Numbered from the stretch's first letter, positions 1-9,097 are shown. The stretch is DNA of 20,162 bases from Candidatus Nanopelagicales bacterium (GCA_023264215.1 JALQSY010000015.1:1-20162); one strand, 5' to 3'. Program-made: numbers and translations. The notes: generated from the sequence alone by a model not told the origin.

Positions 1-1116
1 GTCGAGGCGACCGGGGCGCAAGATGGCCGGGTCGATCATGTCCTCGCGGTTGGATGCGCCGATCACGATGACGTTCTCGAGGCTCTCGACTCCGTCGATC
101 TCGCTCAGCAGCTGCGGGACGATCGTGTTCTCGACATCGCTCGACACGCCCGACCCGCGCGTGCGGAACAGCGAGTCCATCTCGTCGAAGAACACGATGA
201 CGGGCATACCCTCGGACGCCTTCTCGCGCGCCCTTTGGAACACCAGGCGGATGTGCCGCTCGGTCTCCCCCACGTACTTGTTGAGCAGTTCCGGACCCTT
301 GATGTTGAGGAAGAACGAACGCCCCTCCTCGCGGCCGGTGCGCTCGGCGACCTTCTTCGCCAGCGAGTTGGCCACCGCTTTGGCGATGAGGGTCTTCCCG
401 CATCCGGGGGGACCGTAGAGCAGGATCCCCTTGGGCGGTGCGAGCCTGTGCTCCTCGAACAGCTCCGGGTGCAGGAACGGCAGCTCGACGGCGTCCTTGA
501 TCGCATCGATCTGGCTGCCGAGCCCGCCGATGTCGGCGTAGTCGACGTCCGGGACCTCCTCGAGGACGAGCTCCTCGACCTCCGACTTGGGGATGACCTC
601 GAACACGTAGCTGCTGCGCGGCTCCATGAGCAGGGAGTCCCCGGCGCGCAGGGTGCGCTGGCGCAGCGGTTCGGCCAGGCCGACGACACGCTCCTCGTCC
701 GCGCGGCCGATCACCAGGGCGCGCTCGCCGTCGGCGAGCATCTCCTTGAACATCACGATCTCGCCGATGCGCTCGAAGTCGCGCACGCCGACGACATTGA
801 GGGCCTCGTTGAGCATGACTTCCTGGCCCGGCCGCAGCGAGCTGGCATCGATGTCGGGGACGGCCACCAGTCGCATCTTGCGCCCGGCGACCGCGACGTC
901 CAGGGAGCCGTCGTCGAGCCGGCCGAGGAAGACGCCATAGGACCCCGGGGGCTCGGCGAGGCGATCGACCTCGGCCTTCAGGGCCACGATCTGCTCCCGG
1001 GCGTCGCGCAATGTCGCCACGAGGCGGCCGTTGTGGGCCTGCGCCGCGGAGAGCTCGGCCTCGAGCACGCGAAGGCGCTCGTCGGCGCTGCGCATGCCGG
1101 CATCGCCCTCGCTCAT
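1..1116 (-). CDS. arc: Proteasome-associated AAA ATPase ARC/Mpa (C-terminal part outside window)
   Basis: This is the ring-forming ATPase that unfolds pupylated proteins and feeds them to the 20S proteasome in actinobacteria. The frame is open from ATG at 1116 to base 1, giving 372 codons and no stop, so the C-terminal part (end of the AAA module and the proteasome-docking tail) lies beyond the left edge. Visible are an N-terminal coiled coil (about residues 8-55) that in this family binds Pup, OB-type domains (about 60-190), Walker A GPPGCGKT (235-242), the pore-loop motif KYVG (280-283), Walker B IVFFDEMD (307-314) and the second-region motif ILRPGRLD (365-372). The start is set by a strong GGAGG Shine-Dalgarno at about 1121-1127. 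It lies 77 nt downstream of trmI on the same strand, a common actinobacterial arrangement. The dop-pup-prcBA genes would be expected further left, but this was not seen. Family identity is secure; mpa and arc are synonyms. Confidence 0.97.
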   Translation of the reverse strand, partial: MSEGDAGMRSADERLRVLEAELSAAQAHNGRLVATLRDAREQIVALKAEVDRLAEPPGSYGVFLGRLDDGSLDVAVAGRKMRLVAVPDIDASSLRPGQEVMLNEALNVVGVRDFERIGEIVMFKEMLADGERALVIGRADEERVVGLAEPLRQRTLRAGDSLLMEPRSSYVFEVIPKSEVEELVLEEVPDVDYADIGGLGSQIDAIKDAVELPFLHPELFEEHRLAPPKGILLYGPPGCGKTLIAKAVANSLAKKVAERTGREEGRSFFLNIKGPELLNKYVGETERHIRLVFQRAREKASEGMPVIVFFDEMDSLFRTRGSGVSSDVENTIVPQLLSEIDGVESLENVIVIGASNREDMIDPAILRPGRLD

Positions 1117-1162
1117 CCGACACCTCCCTCCGCGCGCCGCAGCGCCTGGTCCACCGGCTTCG

Positions 1163-1168
1163 ACCCTA
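1163..1168 (-). promoter_or_regulatory. Putative -10 box of the proteasomal ATPase gene
   Basis: A TAGGGT hexamer on the minus strand lies in the short gap between trmI and the ATPase gene, 46 nt before the ATG. This leaves a leader carrying the GGAGG ribosome site. The same hexamer is placed similarly before the PAC2 gene. No clear -35 is visible. Assigned by position and sequence only. Confidence 0.4.
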
Positions 1169-1193
1169 CCCACAGACCCCGCGGTTCCGCCCG

Positions 1194-2054
1194 TCACGCG
1201 CCGTCGGGCTGCGTGGCGGCCGCCTTTGCCGGTCGACGGCGCCTCGGCGGCGCCACCGTGCCGTCGGCCAATCGGCGCGTGGCGAGGAGGAAGCCGGTGT
1301 GGCCAATCATGCGATGGTCGGGCCTCACGGCCAGGCCCTCCAGGTGCCACGTGCGCACGAGGGATTCCTCGGCGCGCGGCTCGGTCCAGCCGCCGGCCTC
1401 GCGGATGTCCTCGGCCACCCGCGAGAGCTGGGTGGTGGTCGCCACGTAGACGACCAGAACCCCGCCCGGACGCAGGGCGTCGCGAGCCGACTCGAGGTGC
1501 GTCCAGGGATCGAGCATGTCCAGCACCACCGCGTCGAACGGCGCCGCGTCCTGCCATGCGCGATCGGCGAAGTCGGCCACGTGGAGGGACCAATGGTCGG
1601 GCGGGGCACCCCACCAGCGCGTGACGTTGGCGCGGGCGGTCTCCGCGAAGTCAGGACGCCGCTCGACGGACACCACGCGCCCGGTCGAGCCCACGGCCTG
1701 CAGCAGGGTGCAGGTGAGCGCGCCCGAGCCCGCTCCCGCCTCGAGGACGCTCCACCCCGGGCGCAGGCCGGTGAGCATCGCGATTCGCGCGGCGTCCTTC
1801 GGGTAGATCACCGCCGCTCCGCGCGGCATGGATAGCACGAAGTCCTCGAGGAGCGAGCGCAGCGCGACGTACGGCGTGCCCCCGCTGGTCGTGACCACGA
1901 TGCCCTCCGGCCGGCCCAGCAGATCGTCGTGCGCGATGGAGCCTCGATGGGTGTGGAACGTCCCACCGGGGGTCAGGGTGAGGGTGTGATGCCGACCCTT
2001 GTCGTCGGTGAGCTGCACGATGTCGCCCGGACCGAGGTCCCGATCGCCCGTCAT
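1194..2054 (-). CDS. trmI: tRNA (adenine-58-N1)-methyltransferase TrmI
   Basis: This class I SAM-dependent enzyme methylates N1 of A58 in the T-loop of tRNAs in the cytoplasm. The 286-residue protein has the N-terminal beta domain typical of TrmI, the family signature [15 protein letters not shown] (about 75-89), SAM motif [11 protein letters not shown] (105-114) and the catalytic-site segment VLDMLDPW (177-184). A basic, Ala/Pro-rich tail ends the protein. Length matches actinobacterial TrmI (about 280 residues). The ATG at 2054 directly follows the stop codon of the upstream HAD gene (zero gap). There is no good Shine-Dalgarno, but a TAGCCT hexamer ends 7 nt before the start, suggesting a leaderless transcript as well as possible read-through. 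Gene order trmI then proteasomal ATPase is common in actinobacteria. Confidence 0.95.
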   Translation of the reverse strand: MTGDRDLGPGDIVQLTDDKGRHHTLTLTPGGTFHTHRGSIAHDDLLGRPEGIVVTTSGGTPYVALRSLLEDFVLSMPRGAAVIYPKDAARIAMLTGLRPGWSVLEAGAGSGALTCTLLQAVGSTGRVVSVERRPDFAETARANVTRWWGAPPDHWSLHVADFADRAWQDAAPFDAVVLDMLDPWTHLESARDALRPGGVLVVYVATTTQLSRVAEDIREAGGWTEPRAEESLVRTWHLEGLAVRPDHRMIGHTGFLLATRRLADGTVAPPRRRRPAKAAATQPDGA

Positions 2055-2732
2055 CTACGCAAGGCTAATCCAGGCATGCAGGTCCGCGAGGGTCACGGCC
2101 TCCAGCGACGTCACGACCACCCGACGATGCGCGTGGTCGATGGGCACGATGTGCGGCACGGCAACGACGAATGCCCCGCTTGCCTGACCCGATGCCACCC
2201 CGGTCGGGGAATCCTCGATCACGATGCAGTGCCCGATGTCCACCCCGAGCCGGCGTGCTGCCTCCCGATAGGGCTCGGGATGGGGCTTGCCCATGGTGAC
2301 CTCATCCCCCGCAACCGTGACGTCGAACGCCGGCGTGGGAACCTCCGGGCGGTCCCCCACGGCATCGGCCACGGCGTCGAGGAGCCGGCGATGGCTGGCC
2401 GACACCAGGCCGGTCGGGACACCCCCGTCTCGGCACGCGACCAGCAGGTCCAGGGCACCCGGACGCCACTGCAGATCCCCGGCTCGCAGCAGCGCCTCCA
2501 TCGAGGACAGCAGGCTCTCCCCGATGGACTCCGGGGCCAGGGGGGATCCGGTCCGCTCGGCCATGTACTGGGTCACGCGCTCGAGGGGACCGCCGAGGCA
2601 GTGGGCCTGATCGGCCCGCGTCCAGGTGCCGCCCCACCCGGAGACGGTCCGGCATTCGGCCTCCCACCACAGGTCCTCGCTGTCGATGAGGGTGCCGTCG
2701 AGATCGAACAGGACTGCCGCGGGACCGGTCAC
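2055..2732 (-). CDS. HAD-superfamily phosphatase (beta-phosphoglucomutase/phosphoglycolate phosphatase-like)
   Basis: This is a haloacid-dehalogenase-fold hydrolase of about 225 residues, probably acting on a small phosphorylated metabolite; the substrate cannot be read from the sequence. Motif I is DLDGT (10-14, nucleophile Asp10), motif II Ser111 lies in LVSASH, motif III Lys149 lies in GKPHPEPY, and motif IV contains the acidic pair in IEDSPTG (172-178). The cap sits between residues 15 and 90, as in subclass I. The same frame stays open upstream to 2972, but that part overlaps the divergent PAC2 gene and shows no family character. I chose GTG at 2732 because it falls just before the motif I strand and 8 nt after a TAGCCT box. 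The stop abuts the trmI start, so the two are probably partly co-transcribed. Confidence 0.88.
   Translation of the reverse strand: MTGPAAVLFDLDGTLIDSEDLWWEAECRTVSGWGGTWTRADQAHCLGGPLERVTQYMAERTGSPLAPESIGESLLSSMEALLRAGDLQWRPGALDLLVACRDGGVPTGLVSASHRRLLDAVADAVGDRPEVPTPAFDVTVAGDEVTMGKPHPEPYREAARRLGVDIGHCIVIEDSPTGVASGQASGAFVVAVPHIVPIDHAHRRVVVTSLEAVTLADLHAWISLA
2062..2067 (-). promoter_or_regulatory. Putative -10 box of trmI inside the 3' end of the HAD gene
   Basis: TAGCCT on the minus strand ends 7 nt before the trmI ATG and lies within the last codons (Ile-Ser-Leu) of the HAD gene. The same hexamer precedes the HAD gene itself. The geometry fits a leaderless trmI transcript. There is no obvious -35, and coding constraint could also explain the sequence. 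Confidence 0.4.
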
Positions 2733-2740
2733 GCCGATGC

Positions 2741-2746
2741 AGGCTA
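2741..2746 (-). promoter_or_regulatory. Putative -10 box of the HAD phosphatase gene
   Basis: TAGCCT on the minus strand lies 8 nt before the chosen GTG start. No Shine-Dalgarno precedes that GTG, so transcription would start at or next to the start codon. It sits in the 112-nt divergent gap shared with the PAC2 promoter. Confidence 0.45.
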
Positions 2747-2795
2747 CTGCGCCGGCCTCCCGGTCGAGGCGAAGCCTCCGCCTGCCGCACTGGCA

Positions 2796-2801
2796 TAGGG
2801 T
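2796..2801 (+). promoter_or_regulatory. Putative -10 box of the PAC2-family gene
   Basis: TAGGGT on the plus strand lies 43 nt before the TTG start. The leader contains the purine-rich ribosome site GGGGAGGGA (2826-2834). No convincing -35 is visible. Confidence 0.4.
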
Positions 2802-2844
2802 GGGCGAGCCGGGGACGCAGCTCCCGGGGAGGGATGGTCGATCG

Positions 2845-3696
2845 TTGATCGAATTCGAGGCGCTTCCCGAACTCGTCGATCCCGTCCTCGTCGCTGCGTT
2901 CGAGGGTTGGAATGACGCGGGCGATGCCGCCAGCGATGCCGTGTCCCACCTCGTCGAGGTCTGGGGTGCCACACCGCTGGCCGAGATGGACCCGGAGGAC
3001 TACTACGACTACCAGGTGAACCGGCCCACGATCGCGCTCGACGATGACGGCGTCCGCCACCTCACCTGGCCCACCACTCGGCTCTACGTCGCGCGCCTTC
3101 CGCTGGCCAGCCGCGATGTCGTGATCGTCCACGGCATCGAGCCGAACATGCGGTGGCGGCAGTTCACCGACGAGGTCCTCACGCTGGCGAGTGAGCTCGG
3201 CGTGAGCCTGGTCATCACGCTGGGCGCCCTGCTGTCGGACAGCCCGCACACGCGACCGGTCCCCGTCACGGGCACATCCACCGATGCGGGCACGGCCCGC
3301 AGCCTGGGCGTGGAGCCATCGCACTACGAGGGTCCGACAGGGATCGTGGGCGTGCTCCAGGAGGCGTGCGGACGCCGCGGCATCCCCTCCGTCTCGCTGT
3401 GGGCCGCCGTACCCCACTACGTCGCCCAGGCTCCCTCACCCAAGGCCACCCTGGCACTGGTGCGGCGCGTGGAGGACCTCCTGGACGTGCCCGTGCCTCT
3501 CGGCGACCTGGTCGAGGACGCACGCGCATGGGAGCTCGGGGTCGACGAGCTGGCGGCCGATGACGACGAGGTGGCCGACTACGTCCGCCAGCTCGAGGAA
3601 GCGCGGGACACCACCGATCTGCCCGAGGCCAGCGGCGAGGCCATCGCGCGTGAATTCGAGCGCTACCTGCGCCGCCGTGGCGTCGACGAGGGCTAG
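2845..3696 (+). CDS. PAC2-family protein (proteasome-assembly-chaperone-like fold)
   Basis: This is a 283-residue cytoplasmic protein of the PAC2 family, named after a eukaryotic proteasome assembly chaperone. Actinobacterial members have no settled function. Supporting segments are the opening [20 protein letters not shown] ([13 protein letters not shown] is the family hallmark), [10 protein letters not shown] (about 50-60), the [19 protein letters not shown] stretch, and [11 protein letters not shown] followed by [10 protein letters not shown]. The C-terminus is acidic and helical, as in other actinobacterial members. The frame is open further upstream, but the first start with a ribosome site is TTG at 2845, about 11 nt after GGGGAGGGA; GTG at 2800 is a weaker alternative. 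The gene diverges from the HAD-trmI-arc unit, within 1.8 kb of the proteasomal ATPase. Its stop codon is interlocked with that of pgi. Confidence 0.9.
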   Translation: MIEFEALPELVDPVLVAAFEGWNDAGDAASDAVSHLVEVWGATPLAEMDPEDYYDYQVNRPTIALDDDGVRHLTWPTTRLYVARLPLASRDVVIVHGIEPNMRWRQFTDEVLTLASELGVSLVITLGALLSDSPHTRPVPVTGTSTDAGTARSLGVEPSHYEGPTGIVGVLQEACGRRGIPSVSLWAAVPHYVAQAPSPKATLALVRRVEDLLDVPVPLGDLVEDARAWELGVDELAADDDEVADYVRQLEEARDTTDLPEASGEAIAREFERYLRRRGVDEG

Positions 3697-5345
3697 CCGC
3701 GTGCGTGCATCGCCTGGTACGCCCTGATCAGCGCATCGGTCGACGAGTCGCGGTCCAGTGGCCGGTCAGCGTCCTGCAGGTCGGGAAGGATCGAGTTGGC
3801 CATCGCCTTGCCCAACTCGACCCCCCACTGGTCGAAGCTGTCGATGCCCCACACGGCGCCCTGCACGAAGACACTGTGCTCGTAGAGGGCGATGAGCGAT
3901 CCCAGCGCATGCGGCTCCAGTCTCGCGGCCAGGATGAACGTCGAGGGACGGTTGCCCGGCATCACCTTGTGGGGCACCAGCCACTCCGGGGTCCCGTCGG
4001 CGCGCACCTCGTCCGCCGTGCGCCCGAAGGCAAGGACGGCCGCCTGGGCCAATGCGTTCGCCGCCAGCATGTCCTGCATGTCGAACACCGGCTCGAGGGC
4101 CTGCGCGAAGAGGACGAAGTCGCAGGACACGATCTGCGTCCCCTGATGCAGCAACTGGTAGAAGGAGTGCTGGCCGTTGGTCCCCGGCTCCCCCCAGTAG
4201 ATCGCACCCGTGTTGTAGTCGACGCGTGCCCCGTCGAGCCGCACGGACTTGCCATTGCTCTCCATCGTCAACTGCTGCAGGTACGCCGGGAAGCGGGCGA
4301 GGAATTGCGCGTAGGGCAGCACGGCATTCGTCGGTATGTCGAGGAAGTCCCTGTTCCAGACAGCGATGAGTCCCATGCGCAGCGGGATGTTGACGGAGGG
4401 ATCGGCGAGGCGGAAGTGCTCGTCCATGGCGTGGAAGCCGGCGAGCATCTCACGGAATCGGTCGGGCCCGATCGCGATCATCGTGCTCAGTCCGATGGCG
4501 GAGTCCATGGAGTATCGGCCGCCCACCCAGTCCCAGAACCCGAACATGTTGTCGGTGTCGATTCCGAATGCCGCCACGCGCTCGGCGTTCGTCGAGACGG
4601 CGACGAAGTGCCGCGAGACCGCGTCCTCGCCCAGCGCATCGACGATCCACTGCCGTGCGGCCTTGGCGTTGGTGAGTGTCTCCTGGGTGCCGAACGTCTT
4701 TGAGGCGACGATGAAGAGCGTCTGGGCCGGGTCGAGGTCGCGCAGCGCTTCCGTGATATCCGTGGGGTCGATGTTCGAGACGAATCGGAACGTCATGTCG
4801 CGGTCGGAGTAGTAGCGCAACGCCAGATAGGCCATCGCCGGCCCCAGGTCCGAGCCGCCGATGCCGATGTTGATCACATTGAGAATCCGTTCGCCGGTCG
4901 CACCCTGCCATGCACCACTGCGCACCCGATCGCTGAAGTCGGCCATCCGGCCAAGGACACCGTGCACCTCCGCGGCGACATCGACACCGTCGACGACGAG
5001 TGACGCGCCCGACGGCAGCCGCAGCGCCGTGTGCAGCACCGAGCGATCCTCCGTCGTGTTGATGTGCTCGCCGGCGAACATCGCATCGCGCCGAGCGAGG
5101 ACGCCGCGCTCGGCCGCTAGGTCGAGCAGCGCCTGCATGATCTCGGCCGTGACTCGCTGCTTGCTGAAGTCCACGCGCAGCCCCGCGCCCTCCAGGGTCC
5201 AGGCAGGGCCCCGATCGGCCTCCTGAGCGAAGATCTCCCGCAGGGTGCGGACCCGGGCGTGCGATGCCAGCGCCTGGAGGGTGCGCCACGCCGGCGTATC
5301 CGAGGGATTCGCGCTGTCGTCGTGCTGTGGTCGTCCGTCGGTCAT
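3693..5345 (-). CDS. pgi: Glucose-6-phosphate isomerase
   Basis: Pgi interconverts glucose 6-phosphate and fructose 6-phosphate in glycolysis and gluconeogenesis. The 550-residue protein is full length for the long bacterial/eukaryotic-type enzyme. It shows GIGGSDLGP (161-169), the sugar-phosphate-binding segment [15 protein letters not shown] (213-227), [12 protein letters not shown] (268-279), MESNGKSV with catalytic Glu362, GTNGQHSF with His393, PGNRPS (463-468) and [10 protein letters not shown] with catalytic Lys513. ATG at 5345 leaves a normal N-terminus. No strong ribosome site is visible, and AAGGCT 6 nt before the ATG is only a poor -10 match. Its stop and the PAC2 stop share one CTAG tetranucleotide. 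It is divergent from gnd, pairing a glycolytic branch enzyme with a pentose-phosphate enzyme across a 93-nt gap. Confidence 0.97.
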   Translation of the reverse strand: MTDGRPQHDDSANPSDTPAWRTLQALASHARVRTLREIFAQEADRGPAWTLEGAGLRVDFSKQRVTAEIMQALLDLAAERGVLARRDAMFAGEHINTTEDRSVLHTALRLPSGASLVVDGVDVAAEVHGVLGRMADFSDRVRSGAWQGATGERILNVINIGIGGSDLGPAMAYLALRYYSDRDMTFRFVSNIDPTDITEALRDLDPAQTLFIVASKTFGTQETLTNAKAARQWIVDALGEDAVSRHFVAVSTNAERVAAFGIDTDNMFGFWDWVGGRYSMDSAIGLSTMIAIGPDRFREMLAGFHAMDEHFRLADPSVNIPLRMGLIAVWNRDFLDIPTNAVLPYAQFLARFPAYLQQLTMESNGKSVRLDGARVDYNTGAIYWGEPGTNGQHSFYQLLHQGTQIVSCDFVLFAQALEPVFDMQDMLAANALAQAAVLAFGRTADEVRADGTPEWLVPHKVMPGNRPSTFILAARLEPHALGSLIALYEHSVFVQGAVWGIDSFDQWGVELGKAMANSILPDLQDADRPLDRDSSTDALIRAYQAMHARG

Positions 5346-5438
5346 GGGATCAGCCTTGCACTACGGTGACGGTGTCGTACAACGTATGGCTCAAGGTTCA
5401 CGAATCGGCGATGCCGATGTCACCGGGGAGGTAGTGCG

Positions 5439-6485
5439 ATGACGGCAGCGACGCCGATGCAGTTGGGGATGGTCGGCCTGGGTCGGATGGGCGCCAACAT
5501 CGTCCGGCGCATCATGCGCGATGGCCATTCCGCGGTGGTCTACGACCGGGATCCGGCCGCCGTGGCCGCCCTGGTGGCCGAGGGCGCGGTCGGCGCGACC
5601 TCGCTCGCCGACCTGGCCGCCAAGATGACCGCCCCGCGCAACGTGTGGATCATGGTGCCAGCCGGTGCCATCACGCAGGCGGTCGTGGACGAGCTCGCGG
5701 GCGTGCTCGAGCCCGGCGACGCCATGATCGACGGCGGCAATTCCTATTACCGCGACGACATCAGGCGATCCACTGCGCTGAAGCCCAGGGGCATCCACTA
5801 CATCGACTGCGGCACGTCCGGCGGCGTCTGGGGTCTCGAGCGCGGCTACTCGCTCATGATCGGCGGAGACGACGAATCCGTCGACCGGCTCGATCCGATC
5901 TGGGAGTCGGTCGCACCGGGGGTCGCTTCCGCGGAGCGCACGGGCGATCGCACGGGAGACCTCCTGCCCGGCGAGGCCGGGTGGCTCCACTGCGGACCGA
6001 GCGGCGCCGGCCACTTCGTCAAGATGGTCCACAACGGGATCGAGTACGGCATCATGGCGGCCTACGCCGAGGGTCTGAACATCCTCAAGCACGCGGACAC
6101 GGGCCTGCGACAGCGCGATGCCGATGCCGAGACCGCGCCGCTGGAGCATCCGGAGTACTACCAGTACCGATTCGACCTGCCCGCCATCGCCGAGGTGTGG
6201 CGTCGCGGGAGCGTCATCGGGTCATGGCTGCTCGACCTCACCGCGCTCGCGCTCAGCCGCTCGGGCGACCTGGACGAGTTCGCCGGCCGCGTCTCCGACT
6301 CCGGCGAGGGTCGATGGACCTCGATCGCGGCCATCGAGGAGGGGGTACCCGCGCCCGTGCTCACCGAGGCGCTGTACTCCCGGTTCGACAGCCAGGGCAT
6401 GGCGGACTTCGCCTACAAGATCCAGTCCGCCCAGCGCAAGGAGTTCGGCGGCCACGACGAGAAGACCGCGCCGGCTCAGTCCTGA
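5439..6485 (+). CDS. gnd: 6-phosphogluconate dehydrogenase, decarboxylating (short, probably NAD-dependent type)
   Basis: The enzyme oxidises and decarboxylates 6-phosphogluconate to ribulose 5-phosphate in the pentose phosphate pathway. The 348-residue protein belongs to the short class (GndA/YqeC-like), not the roughly 470-residue NADP enzyme. Motifs are the dinucleotide-binding GLGRMG (13-18), GGNSYYRDD (99-107), the substrate-binding GTSGGVWG (125-132) and [14 protein letters not shown] (191-204) with catalytic Lys195 and Glu202. A C-terminal SDSGEGRWT segment follows. After the second beta strand, VYDRD places Asp36 where NAD-preferring enzymes have an acidic residue. This points to NAD+ use, but it is an inference. 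GGGGAGGTAG at 5425-5434 sets the ATG start. The gene ends inside the 3' end of mshC (10-nt tail-to-tail overlap). Confidence 0.95.
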   Translation: MTAATPMQLGMVGLGRMGANIVRRIMRDGHSAVVYDRDPAAVAALVAEGAVGATSLADLAAKMTAPRNVWIMVPAGAITQAVVDELAGVLEPGDAMIDGGNSYYRDDIRRSTALKPRGIHYIDCGTSGGVWGLERGYSLMIGGDDESVDRLDPIWESVAPGVASAERTGDRTGDLLPGEAGWLHCGPSGAGHFVKMVHNGIEYGIMAAYAEGLNILKHADTGLRQRDADAETAPLEHPEYYQYRFDLPAIAEVWRRGSVIGSWLLDLTALALSRSGDLDEFAGRVSDSGEGRWTSIAAIEEGVPAPVLTEALYSRFDSQGMADFAYKIQSAQRKEFGGHDEKTAPAQS

Positions 6486-7711
6486 GCCAGGTCCACGCCC
6501 AGCAGGGCGTCGACCGCCTCGGCCACCCGTGCCGGTCCTGAGGGGTCGGGCCCCCCGCGCGTGAGCGCCTCGGCGGCGTAGTCGTCCACGGCAGCGATCG
6601 CCGACGGTGTGTCCAGGTCATCGGCGAGCGCTGCCCGCATCGCGGCGACGGTGCGATCCGCCGACGGCCCGCGATCCCGTGCGGTCGCGCGCGACCATCT
6701 GTCGAGGCGCTCACGCGCCTGCTGCAGGCCCGCATCGGTCCAGTCCCAGTCGTGCCGGTAGTGGTGCGCCAGCACGGCCAGGCGGATGGCCCCTGCCGGC
6801 TCGCCCGATGAGCGCAGCCGGTGCACGAACACCAGGTTGCCCAGGGACTTGCTCATCTTCACGCCGTCCAGGCCCACCATCCCGGCATGGACGTAGCCCC
6901 GCGCGTAGGGACGCTCACCGGCGAGGACCTCGGCGTGACTGGCCCCCATCTCATGATGCGGGAACACGAGGTCGCGCCCGCCGCCTTGGACGTCGAAGGC
7001 CATCCCCAGGTGATCGAGGGCGATCGCGACGCACTCGATGTGCCACCCGGGCCGCCCGTGGCCCAGCGCCGTGTCCCAGGCCGGCTCCTCGGGACGGGCC
7101 GCCCGCCACAGCAGCGGGTCGAGGGCATGGCGCTTGCCCGGTCGCAGTGGATCCCCACCCCGCTCGGCGAAGACCTCGAGCATCTGGTCAGCCGAGAGTC
7201 CGGAGATCGCGCCGAATCCCGGATCGGTCGAGATATCGAAGTACAGGTCTCCTTCCACGTCGTACACCGCACCGCGCTCACGCAGTCCCTCGATGCAGGT
7301 CACCACGCTGGGTATGGACTCCACCGCTCCGATGTAGTCGTCCGGGGGTATGACGCGCAGGAACTCCATGTCCTCGCGGAAGAGCTGGGTCTCACGCAGG
7401 GCGATGTCCCTCCAGTCCTCGCCCAGCGCGACAGCGCGTTCGAGTAGCGGGTCGTCGATGTCGGTGACGTTCTGGACGTAATGGACGCGATGCCCTGCGT
7501 CGCGCCATGCGCGATTGAGGGTGTCGAAGGCGAGGTAGGTCGCGGCATGACCCATGTGCGTCGCGTCGTAGGGCGTGATCCCGCAGACGTACAGGCGCGC
7601 CACCTCGCCGGGCGCCGTGGGCCGGACCTCGCCGCTGGCGGTGTCGTGCACCCGGACGGGCGCCCCGCCGGGACCGAGCTCGGGGACGCGCGGGGCCGGC
7701 CACGACAGCAT
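6476..7711 (-). CDS. mshC: L-cysteine:1D-myo-inosityl 2-amino-2-deoxy-alpha-D-glucopyranoside ligase MshC
   Basis: MshC joins cysteine to GlcN-Ins using ATP, the penultimate step of mycothiol synthesis. It descends from class I cysteinyl-tRNA synthetase, but at 411 residues it lacks the long tRNA-binding tail. The family signature [16 protein letters not shown] (41-56) holds the zinc ligand Cys43, the MshC-type Thr46 and the HIGH-like HMGH (52-55). GWHIEC (222-227) and PHHE (251-254) supply the other expected zinc ligands, Cys227 and His252. KMSKS is at 285-289. The Thr in CGITPYD distinguishes it from CysS, which has CGPTVYD. The ATG at 7711 lies 6 nt after a TAGGGT box with no Shine-Dalgarno, so the gene is probably leaderless. 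It follows the SCO1664-like gene by 38 nt. Confidence 0.97.
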   Translation of the reverse strand: MLSWPAPRVPELGPGGAPVRVHDTASGEVRPTAPGEVARLYVCGITPYDATHMGHAATYLAFDTLNRAWRDAGHRVHYVQNVTDIDDPLLERAVALGEDWRDIALRETQLFREDMEFLRVIPPDDYIGAVESIPSVVTCIEGLRERGAVYDVEGDLYFDISTDPGFGAISGLSADQMLEVFAERGGDPLRPGKRHALDPLLWRAARPEEPAWDTALGHGRPGWHIECVAIALDHLGMAFDVQGGGRDLVFPHHEMGASHAEVLAGERPYARGYVHAGMVGLDGVKMSKSLGNLVFVHRLRSSGEPAGAIRLAVLAHHYRHDWDWTDAGLQQARERLDRWSRATARDRGPSADRTVAAMRAALADDLDTPSAIAAVDDYAAEALTRGGPDPSGPARVAEAVDALLGVDLAQD

Positions 7712-7717
7712 GCCGCG

Positions 7718-7723
7718 ACCCTA
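7718..7723 (-). promoter_or_regulatory. Putative -10 box giving a leaderless mshC transcript
   Basis: TAGGGT on the minus strand ends exactly 6 nt before the mshC ATG, within the 38-nt gap after the SCO1664-like gene. mshC may therefore be transcribed independently of the upstream trio. No clear -35 is seen. Confidence 0.55.
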
Positions 7724-7749
7724 GCGGTGAGCGCCGCGGCGGCGGCGGG

Positions 7750-8535
7750 TCACATCGCGGGCCAGGGAAGGGCGGGCCAGGCGCCTTCTGGGTGCGGGTA
7801 CTCCCCCTCGTCGATCAGGTCCCTCAGCCGGTCCCGGGCTGCCGCGATCTCCCCCGGGGCGAGCAGCGGGTCGAGGCGCTCGCGCAGGTCCTCCCACTGT
7901 GAGTCCAGCCGCAGCAGGTCAGCGAGCGCGTCGTCATCGACGCGCTGCCCTGCCCAGCCCCACAGCACGGTCCGAAGTTTGGGCTCGACATGGAAGGTCA
8001 GGCCGTGATCGATGCCGACGACGCGACCGGTGCCCGAGCGCAGGACGTGACCGCCCTTGCGATCGGCATTGTTGACGATGCTGTCCAGCAGTGCCACCCG
8101 TCGCAGATCAACGGTGTCCTCATGCGCCAGGCACACGTGATCTCCGTGCGCGCCCTCGCCCTCGGCGACGACGAGCCACGACTCGTTTCGCCGGCGCGTA
8201 TCGATGACGTCCACGGGAGCCCGCCCCCCGTCGGCGTCAATCCACGCCTGCAGGCTCCCCGGGCCGAGAGGGCCATCCTCGCGCCAGACCGTGGCGGGCA
8301 CGATCTCCCAGCCCAGGATCGCGTCGACCTCCGCTGTGGCGACCTCCCGCTGACCGAGGGTGCCTGACGGGAAGTCCCACAGCGGGCGCTCGCCCCGCCG
8401 CGGCTTGTACACCGCACGGACGGCCTGGTCGTCGAGATGGCACACGACGCGCATCGCGGAGTTCGACGAGTCCCACAGGCGCCCTTCGATCTCGATGTCG
8501 GCGGACTCCAGGAGGCGACGCTCCTCGGCCGTCAT
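7750..8535 (-). CDS. SCO1664-family protein, distant PI3/4-kinase-like fold
   Basis: This is an uncharacterised actinobacterial family of about 260 residues with distant similarity to phosphatidylinositol 3-/4-kinases. The protein shows AVYKPRRGERPLWDFP (41-56) with a lysine where lipid-kinase-like folds bind ATP, DSIVNNADRKGGH (151-163), which resembles a catalytic loop with Asp158 and Asn155/156, and GIDHGLTFH (174-182), which resembles the metal-binding Asp-x-Gly motif. These fit a phosphotransferase, but no substrate is known. ATG at 8535 is chosen because it overlaps the DUF3090 stop as ATGA, indicating translational coupling; an upstream ATG at 8568 would lie well inside DUF3090. It stands in the row phosphomutase - DUF3090 - this gene - mshC, which suggests a link to mycothiol or inositol-sugar phosphates. 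That link is inference. Confidence 0.88.
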   Translation of the reverse strand: MTAEERRLLESADIEIEGRLWDSSNSAMRVVCHLDDQAVRAVYKPRRGERPLWDFPSGTLGQREVATAEVDAILGWEIVPATVWREDGPLGPGSLQAWIDADGGRAPVDVIDTRRRNESWLVVAEGEGAHGDHVCLAHEDTVDLRRVALLDSIVNNADRKGGHVLRSGTGRVVGIDHGLTFHVEPKLRTVLWGWAGQRVDDDALADLLRLDSQWEDLRERLDPLLAPGEIAAARDRLRDLIDEGEYPHPEGAWPALPWPAM

Positions 8536-9071
8536 GAGCGCCGTCGGTAGCCGTTGGCCCGCGGGCACACGTGGCCGGTCGCATCCAGCGGTTGCAGGCA
8601 GAAGGGGCAGGGAGGCCGACCGGCGGCCACCAGGGCCTGCGCCCGGCGGGCGAAAGCCGCTGCGGCCGGAGCCGTGAGCGAGACGCGGAGCGTGTCCGCC
8701 GCATCGTCGTCGTCATCGCCCGGCTCGGCAGCCTCCGCATCGCCCAGGGCATGTGCTTCGATCACCACCCGATCGCCGGCCCCCTCGTCCGGCACCCAGG
8801 CGATCCCCAGCGCACCGACGCGGAACTCGTCCTCCAGGGGCAGGGCGAGCGGATCGTTGTCGTCCGCTCCCGCCGCGAGGGGTTCGCCGGCCTGCGCGAG
8901 CAGCCGGCCCACGCGCTCCCCGAGCATGGCGACCTGCGCCTTCTCCAAGGACACGGAGGTCATCGACGTCCCGTCGCTCACCTGCAGATAGAAGGTGCGC
9001 TCCCCCGGCATCCCGACGGTGCCGGCCACGAAGCGCTCGGGATCGTCGTACGTGAAGATGCGCCTGGACAC
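8532..9071 (-). CDS. DUF3090 family protein
   Basis: This is a 179-residue actinobacterial protein of unknown function. It opens with SRRIFTYDDPERFVAGTVG, followed by GERTFYLQV and a Ser/Thr-rich VSLEKAQVAMLGERV, the usual DUF3090 beginning. An acidic low-complexity stretch with five consecutive aspartates lies near residue 125. It ends in a probable zinc site, CPFC then Cys in HVCPR, preceding a basic tail. The frame extends upstream to 9524, but that part is antisense-like and overlaps the phosphomutase gene. GTG at 9071 gives the family N-terminus and lies 6 nt after a TACCGT box. The stop overlaps the ATG of the SCO1664-like gene by ATGA. It is the middle member of the uncharacterised trio beside mshC. 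Confidence 0.9.
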   Translation of the reverse strand: MSRRIFTYDDPERFVAGTVGMPGERTFYLQVSDGTSMTSVSLEKAQVAMLGERVGRLLAQAGEPLAAGADDNDPLALPLEDEFRVGALGIAWVPDEGAGDRVVIEAHALGDAEAAEPGDDDDDAADTLRVSLTAPAAAAFARRAQALVAAGRPPCPFCLQPLDATGHVCPRANGYRRRS

Positions 9072-9077
9072 GCCGCC

Positions 9078-9083
9078 ACGGTA
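9078..9083 (-). promoter_or_regulatory. Putative -10 box giving a leaderless DUF3090 transcript
   Basis: TACCGT on the minus strand ends exactly 6 nt before the GTG of the DUF3090 gene, in the 26-nt gap after the phosphomutase gene. No Shine-Dalgarno lies before that GTG. The -35 region is not recognisable. Confidence 0.5.
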
Positions 9084-9097
9084 CCCAGGCGATCCGA

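Noticed and set aside
235..1449. A 404-codon plus-strand open frame opposite the proteasomal ATPase and trmI
   Set aside because: It lies opposite clear Walker and SAM motifs on the minus strand and has shadow composition.
2733..2972. Upstream extension of the HAD gene to 305 residues
   Set aside because: The extra part is antisense to the start of the PAC2 gene, has Ser/Arg-rich shadow composition, and lies upstream of the -10 box and the HAD motif I start.
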